A stretch of DNA of 64,000 nt from Isoetes taiwanensis (Eukaryota; Streptophyta; Lycopodiopsida; Isoetales; Isoetaceae), in the NCBI GenBank assembly GCA_021234155.1, contig JAJEKV010000331.1, positions 122,001-186,000 on the forward strand, given 5' to 3'. This document shows positions 32,402 to 42,705 of this stretch, piece after piece. The notes under the pieces were generated by a model, which was not told the DNA's origin, searched no databases, and saw nothing but the letters and a program-made list of their open reading frames with translations. The position numbers and the translations under genes are program-made. Each line of letters starts with the position of its first letter. Positions within the stretch are counted from its first letter, which is position 1.

Positions 32402-35037
32402 TCAGATAGAGGAAGCAATGCCACACGTAAGTGATCATGCACCTTTATCAGTTGTGATACGTGTAAAAAATTTGCAGCGAAAAATAAATAGTGATACAAC
32501 ATGCAGGCAAAAGATTAATATGCAATATAACAAGACGGATCAATATGAGAAGTTGTGTGAAGAAAAGGCACTTGCTTGGCCTGAGGATGTTAATACTCTT
32601 AGTGAGAAGCTTGCCAAAATGGTTTTGAATGCTGCTACTGCGTGCTTTATATCAAAACGGAAACTGAAGGGTCTCCCTTGTAATGCATGGTTTGATGGGG
32701 ATTGTTCAAAAAGGGCAGAGTTCAAAAAAGCGAAAGGGGTGGAAAGGGAAAAATTGAAGAAAGAATATATAAAGCTGACCAAGTCTAAAAAGAAAAAGTA
32801 TATGTATCGGAAGCAGCAAATTATGGTGGAAGAGTTATTGCTGAATCCAAAGCAATTTTGGAATAGATTGAAACCCCGTGTAAAACAAGAAGCAGCTTTA
32901 GAAGCTAATGATTTGCTAGGCCAAGTGCACAAGCTTTATCATGTGGCTGGTATTTCTGATATGGAAGAGATCACATATCTCTCTGCTGGTGAATATGAGT
33001 TCACTCCTGATGACTTGGAACAGGGTTTGAGTAAGCTTGCAAATGGTAAAGCAGCTGATGCACAGGGGTTGATTGCGGAGATGTTCAAATGGGCTGGAGG
33101 TTTAACCCATGCAATGTTGTTGAAGCTAGTAAATGCAGCTTTAAAAGAGGGCTTTCCCCGCTCGTGGCAAGTTAACAGAGTTATTCCGTTATACAAAGTA
33201 GGATACGACAAAGATCCAGGTAATTATAGAATGATTATGATTTGCAGTTTTTTTTGCAAAACTACTGGCTACAATGTTAAACACTAAGATTAGTATGTGG
33301 GCAGAAGGAAATGGAGTTAGGGCTATGGGGCAAGCAGGATTTAGACCTGAGCGGTCTACCATAGACCATCTGATAACTCTGCGTGCCATGATAGATTCAG
33401 TCGTTGGCAAGAAAAGGCCTTTATATGCTCTTTTTGTGGATTATGCTAAAGCCTTTGACACAGTAAATAGGTACAATCTCTGACAAAGAATGGAACTAAT
33501 TGGAGTTCCAATGGCGCTAAGGCAAGCGGTCAAGATATTATATGAGAAGGTCTTGGTGCAACTTTCCCTCCCCTACGTAAATGAATGTGAAGATGTTGTG
33601 GTGAGTAATACTGGAGTCAAACAGGGCTGCCCCTTATCTCCTACATTGTTCGGGTTGTTTATTGATGAGCTGGAAAACTGGATGATGGAACATGGAGGGG
33701 ATGGGACAGTGGTGAATGGATATGTGATATTGCTTTTGCTTTATGCAGATGATGTAGTCATCCTATCTCGCTCAGTAACAGGGATGCAGAAGCACTTGGA
33801 TGCTCTCGCACATTTTTGTGATAGCAAAGGGATGCAAGTAAATTTAGCAAAAACAAAACTGATAGTTTTTGGAGCTAATAAGACAGAACATCTGGCATTT
33901 TATTATAAGGGCATGTCAATAGAGCTGGTCAACTCGTATAAATATCTGGGAGTGGAAGTTGATAAGAGCCCTAGTTGGAATATGGCTGTAGAACACAGAG
34001 TGAATGCGGGATTGAAAGCCTTATATAGCATGCAACGTAGAAGTGGTAAAGCTGAAATTTGGAATTTTAACATGAAAAAGATGTTATATAAGACGCTTGT
34101 CCAGCCAGTATTGCTATATGGATGTGAGGTTTGGGGGCCAGGATTGGCGGCAGATACATGGAAAAAGGTGGAGAAAGTGCAAAAGAAGTTTCTTAGAACG
34201 GAATTGGGTACAAAAGCACAAACCCCATATGATATGCTATTGGCCGAATGTGGTATGTTGCCTGTAGAAGCAGAAGCTTTGTGTAAGTTGCTTTACATAT
34301 ATGTATAAGATACGATTTGAAAGGGCCGATGATAGTTTGTCGTATTTGGCAATGGAGGAGACAAAGATGAAGGGTTGGTATGCTGACGTGGAGGAATGGA
34401 TGTGGAAGTGGGGATTAAATATGCAGGATTTGTATATACATCACAAGGATATCCGAGCGTGGGTTACAGAACATGTTACTATAAAGAATTGGAGAGTTCC
34501 AGAAGTAAAGAAAGAGTTCTACAGAAAGTATATAAATCCAGGACTCCAAGAGGCCAGGTACTTAGGAGAAGGTATTTCTTTGAAACTTAGACACTCCATT
34601 AGCAGAATGAGACTTAGTTCACACAGGCTTGGGGTGGAAGTTGGTAGATGGGGAGATATCCCGCATGAAATGAGGCTTTGTAAGACTTGTAATATGCAGG
34701 AAGTGGAGGATGAGCAACACGTGCTTTTGAGATGCACAACCTATGTGGAAATCCGAAACAGGTACAATATCTCGTCAACCCCTATTTGGTTTTTTTTTTT
34801 TTTTTTTATTTAGAAGGTAAAATTATTGGGAAATTTATAAGAGATGTCCTAAATATGAGAGAACAAATTAGTCATAATTCATTTTTGAGAGAAGATTTGG
34901 GAGAAGAGGCTAATGCGTTACTGTCTGAGGATGCATTAGATGATATTTTTTATAATGTTGAATGTACTTGTTGAACGTCTCATAGGCCTGGTGGTCTGCA
35001 GACGTGAATAAAAAATCATTTCATTCATTTCATTTCT
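32402..35037 (+). mobile_element. Non-LTR retrotransposon (LINE), copy A
   Basis: A 5'-truncated LINE that keeps the last endonuclease motif, the whole reverse transcriptase and a C-terminal zinc-knuckle region. It ends at a short 3' untranslated region and the simple repeat TCATTTCATTCATTTCATTT (from 35017) in place of a poly(A) tail. The opposite-strand relic at 25819-28620 is a relative. The clade is not assigned. No flanking target duplication was found. Confidence 0.8.
32418..34974 (+). pseudogene. LINE polyprotein: endonuclease end, RT, zinc knuckle
   Basis: Frame starts within SDHAPL, the closing motif of APE-type endonucleases. The RT follows: NGKAADAQGLIAEMFKWAGG, NRVIPLYK, AGFRPERSTIDHLITL, motif A with FVDYAKAFDTVNR near 33460, TGVKQGCPLSPTLFGLFIDE near 33620, and the catalytic YADDVVILSRS near 33745. 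The C-terminus has C-x2-C-x9-H-x4-C near 34680-34735. Four lesions break it: a frameshift in a T run near 33250, an in-frame TGA at 33481-33483 where relatives would have an arginine codon (CGA to TGA), a frameshift near 34295, and a long T run near 34790. It is one polyprotein about 850 residues long, inactive but only mildly decayed. Confidence 0.85.
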
Positions 35038-35301
35038 CAATAACCTATTACAATACTAACATTTACTCATCCATGTGCAGGAAAATAGCAATAATCCCAG
35101 AAGAGTCGAGAAAAGCCTCCCAACTGATGAGGAATTGCAGTCACATAACATACGGATGATGGATATTTGAAACTTTAACATTGTCAAAACATTAACTTTA
35201 CTTTCAATTTCTATATGAAAACTTTGAAAAGTGTATGATTTTAATGAAATTATGTATAATTTTAATGTCTTAAAGTTGTTCTAGTTCATTTTGTTGTGCA
35301 G

Positions 35302-37200
35302 AATATGCTCTTACAACCCTGTATTCTAGACAATAGCTACCATTTGAGATGTATATGGACTTACAAAAAGTCCATATATAATGAAATTGTGCTTTTAACC
35401 ACATTGAGAAATCACCTCAATGGTCTTTCTCAAAACAAATTTGGATCTATTCCTAAAGGTTTAACTATTGAAGAGGAAGAACATTCAATAGAGTGGTGCT
35501 TAGGCCAATGTGATATTGGTAGGCCAATTACCTTGGCAATCTTGAGGGAGCATGTGAGAGAGATGACAATTAATCGAGTGACTTGTTTTAATGGTCTACC
35601 AGGCCATAAATGGTGGTCCTTATTCAACAAAAGACACCCTGAAATCTCCTTGAGATCTGCCCAATGTGTGAAAGTGGCTAGAGTTAGAGCACATTAGGGT
35701 TTTTTTGAGATTAAAAAAGGGCCTTCAAAACATGCCAACTAAGTCAAATGAAGATAAATGAACTATCAATCAGAAATCAGAGCCTGACGGGTCCAGTCAT
35801 CAAAACTGTTATAACTAACTGCATCATATTTTCTAGCATAACTATTAAAAAAAAAGTCCAAATGAGCTTTCGTTTAGTGCAATAGATAGATCTCGTTGAG
35901 ATCTTTCCAATCTTAGGTGCTTTGCACATATTTTAACCACTTATGATTGTCAAAACTCCAAAAAATATGGTTTTTACCATTTTTTACTATCCTACAGGGG
36001 TAAAAGATATGCAAACCATCCAAGATTAGAAAGATCTCAATGAGATCTATCTATTGCACCAAACAAGAGCTCATTTGTACTTTTCTATCAACACTTATGC
36101 TAGAAAATGTGATCCAGTGAGTTAGTTATAACTGTTTTGCTGACTGGATCCAGTTCTGTTTTCTGATTGGTAGTTCATATAGCTTAGTCAGCAGTTCTTA
36201 GAAGGCCCTTTTATGATCTCAAAAAGTCCCTAATGAATGTCTACTTCTAACCTCATCAACTTCTACAGCACTTTAAGGTCTATTTATGACACAATTGACC
36301 TTGAACCATCTACAGTGTGGAACTGGATGAGACAGGCATTCAAGCAGGTGATAGGACAGGCATGAGAGTCATTGCAAGAAAAGGTAATCTATTTAATTTC
36401 TGATTTTGTTGAAATTCTGATTTTGTACTTAAAATCTGATGTTTGGTCTCTAACTTTGTGGTTTTGTTGCTGCAGGTATGAGAAATGTTTGTGAGACAGT
36501 TTCTAACAGCAGAGAATGGGTTAGTTGCTTGTGTTGTGTGATCAGCATGAAAGTGAAGGTATAGAAGATTTAGAATTACTTGCAGCTAGAGTTATTGCTA
36601 GTAGATCCCAACAAGCTAACAATGGAAAGAAGAAGAAAAGGGCGTGAATCTTTATCTAACAAGTTGTATGTCACAAGTGATGATGTGTTTAGGGCCAGAT
36701 TGGAATTCCAGGAACATGTTGATATGGCAGAAAGAGTGAGAAAAGAGAAACAATATGAGAAGAAGAAGGCTGAGCACTGTACAAAGGAAGGAGAAGAAGG
36801 AATTGGAGAAAAAACGAAAGGAGGAAGCAAAGTTGGAGAGGGAGGCTAGGGAGAAAGACAAAGGAAAGGGAAAAAGAGGAGTAAGAGCATTTAAAGATAG
36901 TTCTTCTGAAGATGAAGTAGTAATATTAAAAAACATAAGAAAGAGATCTAAGGCAAGAAGGGCTATGCAGTCTGGAGAACCATTGACAGTTAATGAGGAT
37001 GATGATGAACACACGAAAGCCCCGCTGAATCTTGGGCTGATATTGAAGATGATCAAGTTGCAAAAGCTTCATCTGATCAAGAGTCAAGTCAACCTGTTAA
37101 TCCTAGAACTAAACCCTTGGGTGCACTTTATAAAAGTCTTGATGAGGATGAAGAATGGGACAGAATTGACAAGGAGGAACTACAGGGCCCATTCATGTGA
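35302..37200 (+). pseudogene. CENP-B/Tc5-type DDE transposase pseudogene
   Basis: Four parts in order. First, after an acceptor at 35301, a helix-turn-helix region: NHLNGLSQNKFGS, LTIEEEEHSIEWC, GRPITLAILREHV, then GHKWWSLFNKRHPEISLRSA ending RVRAH, as in CENP-B/Tc5 DNA-binding domains. Second, beyond a MITE insertion, NLINFYSTLRSIYDTIDLEP followed, after a frameshift, by DETGIQAGDRTGMRVIARKG, the first-aspartate block of the DDE_1 superfamily endonuclease. Third, a 92 bp GT-AG intron (36384-36475), then RNVCETVSNSREWVSCLCC. Fourth, a basic coiled C-terminal tail with LYVTSDDVFRARLEF and KKEKKELEKK-like runs, ending DEEWDRIDKEELQGPFM at 37200 after further frameshifts. The catalytic core between parts three and four is missing. 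Confidence 0.7.
35695..36234. mobile_element. Foldback MITE, 540 bp, inserted in the transposase
   Basis: The two halves (about 35697-35960 and 35985-36234) are long inverted repeats of each other, so nearly the whole element is one hairpin. Outer words are TTAGGG-TTTTTTGAGAT on the left and the reverse complement on the right; TA flanks both ends, suggesting a TA target duplication of the Tc1/mariner-like kind. Shared inner words include GGGCCTTC, CAGTTATAACTAACT and GATCT-x-x-TGAGATC. It sits between the helix-turn-helix and catalytic parts of the transposase. A second, single-arm copy is at 57606-57793. Confidence 0.8.
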
Positions 37201-38852
37201 GTGTTCTGCTTTGTAAGTTTGTCTACTTTTATATTATAATTCCATTTTCCAGAAGTTTGCTTAATTGGTGTTAATTGAGATAAGTTCCTACCTTTGTTCG
37301 TAGGTAATGCCTTGTACTATGAGGATAAATTTTGTACCATTGTAGGTGCTGGAACATAACTGTAAGTGTTTTATTGGCAGCTATTAAGGTTCAAATTTGT
37401 AGCTATTAAGGTTCAGACTGTAACTGTTGAAGGTACTTCATGTACCATTTATGATGTGGGTTGATCTATATTAGCAGAACATTGATTTAATATGGTCGTA
37501 ACCTGATCTATATCAGATATAGTAGTGCGCTATTTTAGGTGCAATATGCACCATGTAAGGCTATCTACTGTGCTAAATATGATGTGCTATGTGGGTAAAT
37601 TGATGCACCATGATGGTCCCTTGACCCATTGTTTTTAAGTTGTTGTAATCCTCAAATCAGTGGACAATTGTATTATAAAACTATGTGATCTTGTAAACCG
37701 AAATCTGCAGAACATATTTATGCATAAACTTGTGCGTTTTGACTGCAATAAGCCATTCTCCGTTGATTATTCTGTAAAGTGCACCATTAGTGGCACACTC
37801 CTGTTGTATGCTGACATATATGATGACATCACACTGCTAATCTAGCACACTGCATGCTGCTGCTGACATGGCACTCTTATAAGCCATAGTCACACATATC
37901 TGTAGGTGGTCTGTTTTCCTGGAGCTAGGCACTCATCTTTGTAGCTTTCTTGCACCGTGATATGTTACAATGTCTACAGAGATGTCAACTGAAGCTGCAA
38001 ATGTAGGATGGATTTATCAAATAATGAGAACAATAACTATGTTTATCTTGTTGTTCTGAAATCATGCACATTAACATTAGCCTTAATCTAGAGCTCATTC
38101 ACAATCATATTCGTTTCAATATTGTTATTATGTCTTGTTTGGTCTTGTTGAATATCAACCTTGGATCGACGCTTAGCTCATGGGCTATTATAGTCAACAT
38201 CTTCGTAATCTATTTTTTGCGAGTTCAAATATTTGGGCCAGGTCAATGACATGTCTATGTTTTAATCTATTTCTATGAACTATGAGAAGAAAATTCCATT
38301 ACACAAGGCACCTTATGCTTTATTCCTTATTCTATTGAGATTTTTGCATCATGTATTCCTGCATATAGTAATATTGCAAATTTCTAGACAAAGTAATCAA
38401 TAGTGTTTTTTTTACTAGTTCTATTCTATTTTATTCTATTGTTTAGCTGGAACAGTAAATGCAGCAGTTAGAATACAGGGGGTCTTTTTTTGAGCAAGAC
38501 TTCTAGAAATATTAGATAGACTGTATGTCCTACTCGGACCAATGTTAGAAAACAGGAACAGAGAAAACAGGAACAGAGAGAAATATGAAGAACAAATGTA
38601 TTGACTCGGTTGAACAGGCCCACCGTAGCACAGATATATAGATAGATGTATATATGGAAGGATGTGCCTCTGTGGGTGGATTGATCCAACCCAGGAGGCG
38701 TCTGTAGTGACTCTTGATCAGAGCCCTCCAGATGTGATGTATGGTAATGATGCATGATCAATACTTCAACAACCAACAAAAACATTAGATAGACCAACAA
38801 CTAACAAAAACATTAGATAGACGATATATCTTCTTGACTAACATAAAAGACC
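37201..38852. other. Spacer right of transposase pseudogene
   Basis: AT-rich, no domain in any frame. A short direct repeat GCTATTAAGGTTCA occurs at about 37380 and 37402, and AACATTAGATAGAC at about 38781 and 38812. Confidence 0.4.
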
Positions 38853-39565
38853 TCATGGGTTGATAGAATCAACAAACTGAGACACAGGTACCGGGATAGC
38901 AGCTGCAAGCTCATCTGCACAGGCTACTACTAATGGACTCACGATCGTATAGCTATAGCTCCTCAGTTCAACCTTCTGCTTCTGCACGGTTGACTTGCCA
39001 TTGGTGTGCGTCTCCATCTTAACGCTGCTCCAGAATACGGTTCCCACTGGCCATGGAAAAGTCCAACCGATGACATCTCCATTGATTCGATACACACTGA
39101 ACAGAGTCTTGGCCACCTTGTCTGCAGATGCAGCTTGGAGCATAGTTGTAATTTGTGTGGCCACCTCCTGGGCATTTGATGCGCCCATTGTGGACTCAAC
39201 AGATTCAATGAAACCGGAAATTGCGTTCAGGAGAGGCTCGCAGTCGGTGGAGTTGTGCTCGTAGTCGGTGGAGTTGGCTTTCACATCGTGCATAAAGGGG
39301 TTATAATAGGCGAGCTCTGACAAGAACATGGAGAAGCCGATGGCTTCCTGCTCGGGAGAACTGATAGGCGAGTTGGGCACGTAGCCCACGCTCGCCATAG
39401 CTGTGCTGAAAATTGTAGACATCACATGCTCGTGATATCTCTCGTCGGAAAATATTGTGGAATTTGGTGGAGGAGGATAGCCGGACTTGATGGTTCCATT
39501 ACTAACGGCTAGAGTACTGGCGGTATTTTGGGTAGAAACAGGCTCAAGGAAAGGCTGGGCCGGTG
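38853..39565 (-). pseudogene. Broken paralogue C, main body
   Basis: Minus strand. From the breakpoint near 39565 to TGA at 38853 the frame is open and aligns with paralogue B from AQPFLEPVSTQ onward: LAVSNGTIKSGYPPPPNSTI, STIFSTAMASVGYVPNSP, EQEAIGFSMFLSELA, CEPLLNAISGFIESVES, VAKTLFSVYRINGDVIG, TVFWSSVKMETHTNGKS and SYSYTIVSPLVVACADELA. A short internal deletion relative to B lies near the second helix. The ATG at 39425 is only an internal methionine; the real start is on the far side of a 1.3 kb insertion. Without its N-terminal third it cannot make a normal product, although the remaining frame is well preserved, so the disruption may be recent. Confidence 0.8.
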
Positions 39566-40876
39566 CTTCGATCTGCTCCCGAAATTGAGTTCAGGAGCCA
39601 GCCGGGTTCGCCTAAGCGAACCCAGAAAAGTCGCCCAGCGAACCGTGGGATTCGCTCAAAGCGAACCCGCACTCGACGTGGCGTCTGCGTGGCAATACCT
39701 ACCGGGTTTCGCCAAGCGAACCCAAACCCCGGTTAGCCGTCGCGTGCGATGTCGATCTTTGGGGCGCCTGCTGGTTCGCCCGCTTAACCCGATCAAGGGG
39801 CCCATTGTGCCGTCGCGTACGGATATTAATACCCTGATATTAATAGTAACGAAGATTTAATACCCCGCCGGTTCGGCCTTGCCAACCCACCCACGAGGGT
39901 AGTGGGTGTCACTGACGCCATAAGGCAAGAGGCTTTGGAATGAATCTCGAAGCCCAAGGATCGGGCCGAAGCTTTGGAGCGTAATTGGGGGATTGGAAAC
40001 CCAAATGTAGGAATGGGGTAAGAAGGAGCTGTGGGTAAAAGATCCGCCATAGCCATGCATGGCGGCCGCAGCCGGGCGGGATGGATGAGAACGAAGCAAG
40101 CTGGTGTAATAATCGGGCTGGGCGGTCGGGCGCAGGGAAGAGCCCGGGCATGGCTATGGTCGTGGGTCGTGGGGATTATTGGCTGATCGATGGAGCAGAT
40201 TCTCAAGAGAGCTTTGCTGTCGAGTAATTCTAAGAAGGAGGTGAAGAAGGGGTCGCAGCTGGGTACCGCGATGAAGCATCGCTCGAGGAAGAATTATTAC
40301 CGAATGGTGTCCGGGATTCGGGTGGGAGGAACGAACCCGGGCGGATTCAATTCGTGAGGATATCCGCCGAGAAAGGAGGGAGGGGGTCGAATGAAATTTC
40401 CTTCCGCTTTGGGTCATGGAGCAATCAGGCGGTTTAAGGCGGAAAAATGGGTGGGTTGAGGGGACAAATTCCAAATGAGGAACGGATCCGAGAAAAGGGG
40501 ATGAAATCGAGAGGTTTGGGCTGAGATTGCGGTAATCCACCGATCCAAAACGTCGAGAACTGGATTGCGGTGGAGACCAGAGTCGCGACGCCGCCGGGCA
40601 GTGGGTTCAGCCAAAAGCGAACCCGGGCGGGCCCCCGTGGCATAAACCGACATCTCTCGGACGCCCCGACATGCAAAACCGCCCGCTTGATCAGTTTTTG
40701 TTCGGGGGTTAACCCGGCAAAGAATGCCACACGCGACATTGCACCGCGAACCGCCATGCCACGCCCTCGCGGGTTCGCTCGGGCGAATCCGCGCTGGTTC
40801 GCCTGGCGAATTGCGGGGGTTCGCCTTCGGCGAACCCGCTTGGCATATTGACTCAATTTCGGAGCCAATAAAGTGC
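39566..40876. mobile_element. Mutator-like gene-capturing element in paralogue C (copy 2)
   Basis: Terminal inverted repeats: GCTCCCGAAATTGAGT at the left (39575-39590) and, as reverse complement, GGCTCCGAAATTGAGT at the right. Alignment with paralogue B shows that about 10 bp of the gene (CTGGGCCGGT on the left, CTCGGGCGGT on the right) are present on both sides, a diverged target duplication of Mutator-like length. Subterminal zones carry palindromic GGGTTCGC and GCGAACCC pairs. The interior is GC-rich and contains a possible captured gene start at 40190. No transposase is encoded. The right end is identical to that of the element at 12891-13783. Confidence 0.7.
40190..40357 (+). pseudogene. 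Possible captured gene start, unknown
   Basis: ATG at 40190 opens 55 codons to TGA at 40357, reading MEQILKRALLSSNSKKEVKK near the start, then a segment with HRSRKNYYRMVSGIRVGG. The basic, non-repetitive composition resembles a real N-terminus, and the GC-rich sequence before it would be its 5' leader. I do not recognise the protein. Other frames of 75-145 codons in this element overlap one another on both strands and reflect GC richness. Confidence 0.3.
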
Positions 40877-40992
40877 CTCGGGCGGTAGAAGGTTCGTATT
40901 CAATGGGCGGTAGCTTGGCGAGGCAGACGCACGCAAAACAATTCCTTGTTAAATCGTGGTTTGCTCGGAGTCAGCAGCAGCTTTGAAGCCAT
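40877..40992 (-). pseudogene. Broken paralogue C, N-terminal piece
   Basis: Minus strand from ATG at 40992. It reads MASKLLLTPSKPRFNKELF and then shifts frame and stops, while at DNA level it aligns with the first 110 bases of paralogue B (shared AACAAGGAATTGTTT and CGCCAAGCTACCGCCCA). This proves the 1.3 kb element split a pre-existing gene. Small deletions here also damage the frame independently of the insertion. Confidence 0.75.
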
Positions 40993-41039
40993 TTGCAAAT
41001 CGCATCGATATGGGACTTCATGAACGAACGCCGTGGTCG

Positions 41040-41150
41040 TTTATATTATTACTTAAGAGGATTTCGATCATGGTCGGCATGGCACCGCTTCAGATTATTG
41101 TAGGATTCCGAGCTCCACATGGGATAATTCGATAAGAACAATCGAGAATA
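41040..41150 (-). promoter_or_regulatory. Promoter remnant of paralogue C
   Basis: On the minus strand the order is CGATTGTTCTTATCG, then CCCATGTGG, then a TATA-like AATATAAAC at 41047-41040, then TTCATGAAGTCCCATATCGA and the ATG. The same words appear in the same order upstream of paralogue B (11290-11437). Conservation over about 150 bp suggests these are functional promoter parts. Confidence 0.5.
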
Positions 41151-41398
41151 GGCAAGTTTAATATATTGGGATTGTAGAGTTGAACTTGTTACAGTGTCGT
41201 GGCAAAGATCATGACGGTTGGTTATTCTAAGGGATGGAATCAAGGGATTGTACCACATCACCGACAAAGGTAACTCTATATTCCGCACTAACGAACAGCC
41301 ACCATTGGTACATTGATATGTCGCCACGGTGCGAGCTTCGCGATAGGCTCCTAGGTGGGATCTTTCTTTTTTATATTGAAGATGACATGGGTACCACG

Positions 41399-42490
41399 TG
41401 AATAACATGAGCAATTTTGAATTTCGATGGAGTATTATATTGGTCTTGGGAGCCCTTAGCTATATCTCACAGCAATTGCTCCATCTAGACAATCCCAATT
41501 TTAGACAAGTGTGTCCATCCTCTTTTAGACATGGATGGTGGTCCATCCTCTTGTCTAGACAGTTGTTAATTCAAATTTAGACAGTGGTCCATCCTATGTG
41601 TTTTTGATACATGTGCTTTAGACAAAGTGGTCCATCCTATGTGTTTTTGATACATGTGCCATTGCGGTCTCGAGAAATGTACCATACCAAAAATCTAAAT
41701 ATTTAAGTAATGTTTCCTCAAAAATAGCGGATATTTTAGTTCTCAATGGGAAATTTGTATTGCCCTTATACAAACATGTGTAAAAATCTACTGAGAAATT
41801 TTCTCTATGATCCGCTAGCTCAACTTAGAAAATTTCTATCAACTGGAACAAACCTTCTCTACCCTAGAACTTGCCCAACAATGGACACGTGGGCATGACA
41901 TTCGAGACTTTGTAAGTTCCATGCAAAGATCGCTAATTTGGTAGGAAACCCTCCGATCCATCACCAGAATTGATGTAAAACTAGTCATGCCCATCCGCTC
42001 AATCAGCATTGATTGTAGGTCTCATGTGAACTTTCCATTTGGATATATTAGCCAAATGCCTACTATATTTTATTCATTTTTATTTTCTAGTATTTTGATT
42101 TGCATTTTGCTCTAGACTCTACATGGTATTAGAGCAAACTCCAGAATAATTGAAAGAGATCCCTTTTCGGGGAAATGGCAAACCCTGAGTGAAATGCATA
42201 TCGAGCCTCAAGTTTCTGAGGGCATGGGATATGACGGATGAAGACAAGTGGTAGCTCCAAAGCAGAATTGCTTTGGGAAGTTGTAGCACTGAGCCACGAT
42301 GGATCATCACCAAAGAAGATGATCTAGCACAACAAAAGACGCTTTTATAGTGGAAATAGAAGGATAATTAATAGGACCATCAAATCCTTCTTGTGAATCA
42401 CATGAGCAATTTTCAATGAATTTTGTTGGAGTATTTTATTGGTTTGGTGAGCTTGTAACTATATATAATAGTGATTGCTTCATGGTGAGG
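41399..42490 (+). mobile_element. Ty1/copia LTR retrotransposon remnant
   Basis: An LTR would run from about 41399 (TGAATAACATGAGCAATTTT) to 42123, ending in CTACA. It is followed at once by TGGTATTAGAGC at 42124-42135, the classic copia primer-binding site for initiator-Met tRNA with one mismatch. About 260 bp of decayed leader or gag follow. At 42395 a second LTR start (TGAATCACATGAGCAATTTT) begins and is lost after about 95 bp. No pol is present, so this is an internally deleted relic or a miniature element. Confidence 0.65.
41584..41659. repeat. 43 bp tandem duplication in the copia LTR
   Basis: Two copies of GTGGTCCATCCTATGTGTTT plus TTGATACATGTGC, joined by TTTAGACAAA. The word TAGACA-x-x-GGTCCATCCT occurs twice more just to the left (41530-41590). 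Confidence 0.75.
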
Positions 42491-42678
42491 ATCGCTTTCA
42501 GAGCTTCACAAGGCACCGCATACTGAGGTACCATCTGATTGTTGGCATATGACATGCAAATATGGAAAGCTCTAACTTTAGAATGGCTTTTGAGAGGTTT
42601 CACAAGGCATCACCGTGGTGTGAAGGTTAAGTAAGAACTAGTTCACCACGGCGATGATGTTAAAAGAATACTAGTTAC

Positions 42679-42705
42679 TAGTAACAGTGCCCAGCGTTGC
42701 TGGGT
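42679..42705 (-). mobile_element. Helitron-like 3' end (minus)
   Basis: On the minus strand the hairpin CCCAGCAACGCTGGG (42705-42691) is followed after 8 bases by CTAG and then T, the arrangement that closes a Helitron (hairpin, short spacer, CTRR, host T). The same hairpin with the same ending occurs in plus orientation at 62661-62687. The rest of this copy, to the right, has no recognisable 5' end. Confidence 0.55.

Noticed and set aside
36652-37056. 134-codon minus-strand serine- and phenylalanine-rich frame
   Set aside because: Antisense shadow of the basic coiled tail of the transposase pseudogene.
38853-39425. Treating the 190-codon frame as a complete gene starting at 39425
   Set aside because: Homology with paralogue B continues upstream of that methionine to the insertion point and resumes beyond the element.
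39826-40868. Several overlapping frames of 75-145 codons on both strands
   Set aside because: They lie in the GC-rich interior of the Mutator-like element and overlap each other; only the start at 40190 looks gene-like.
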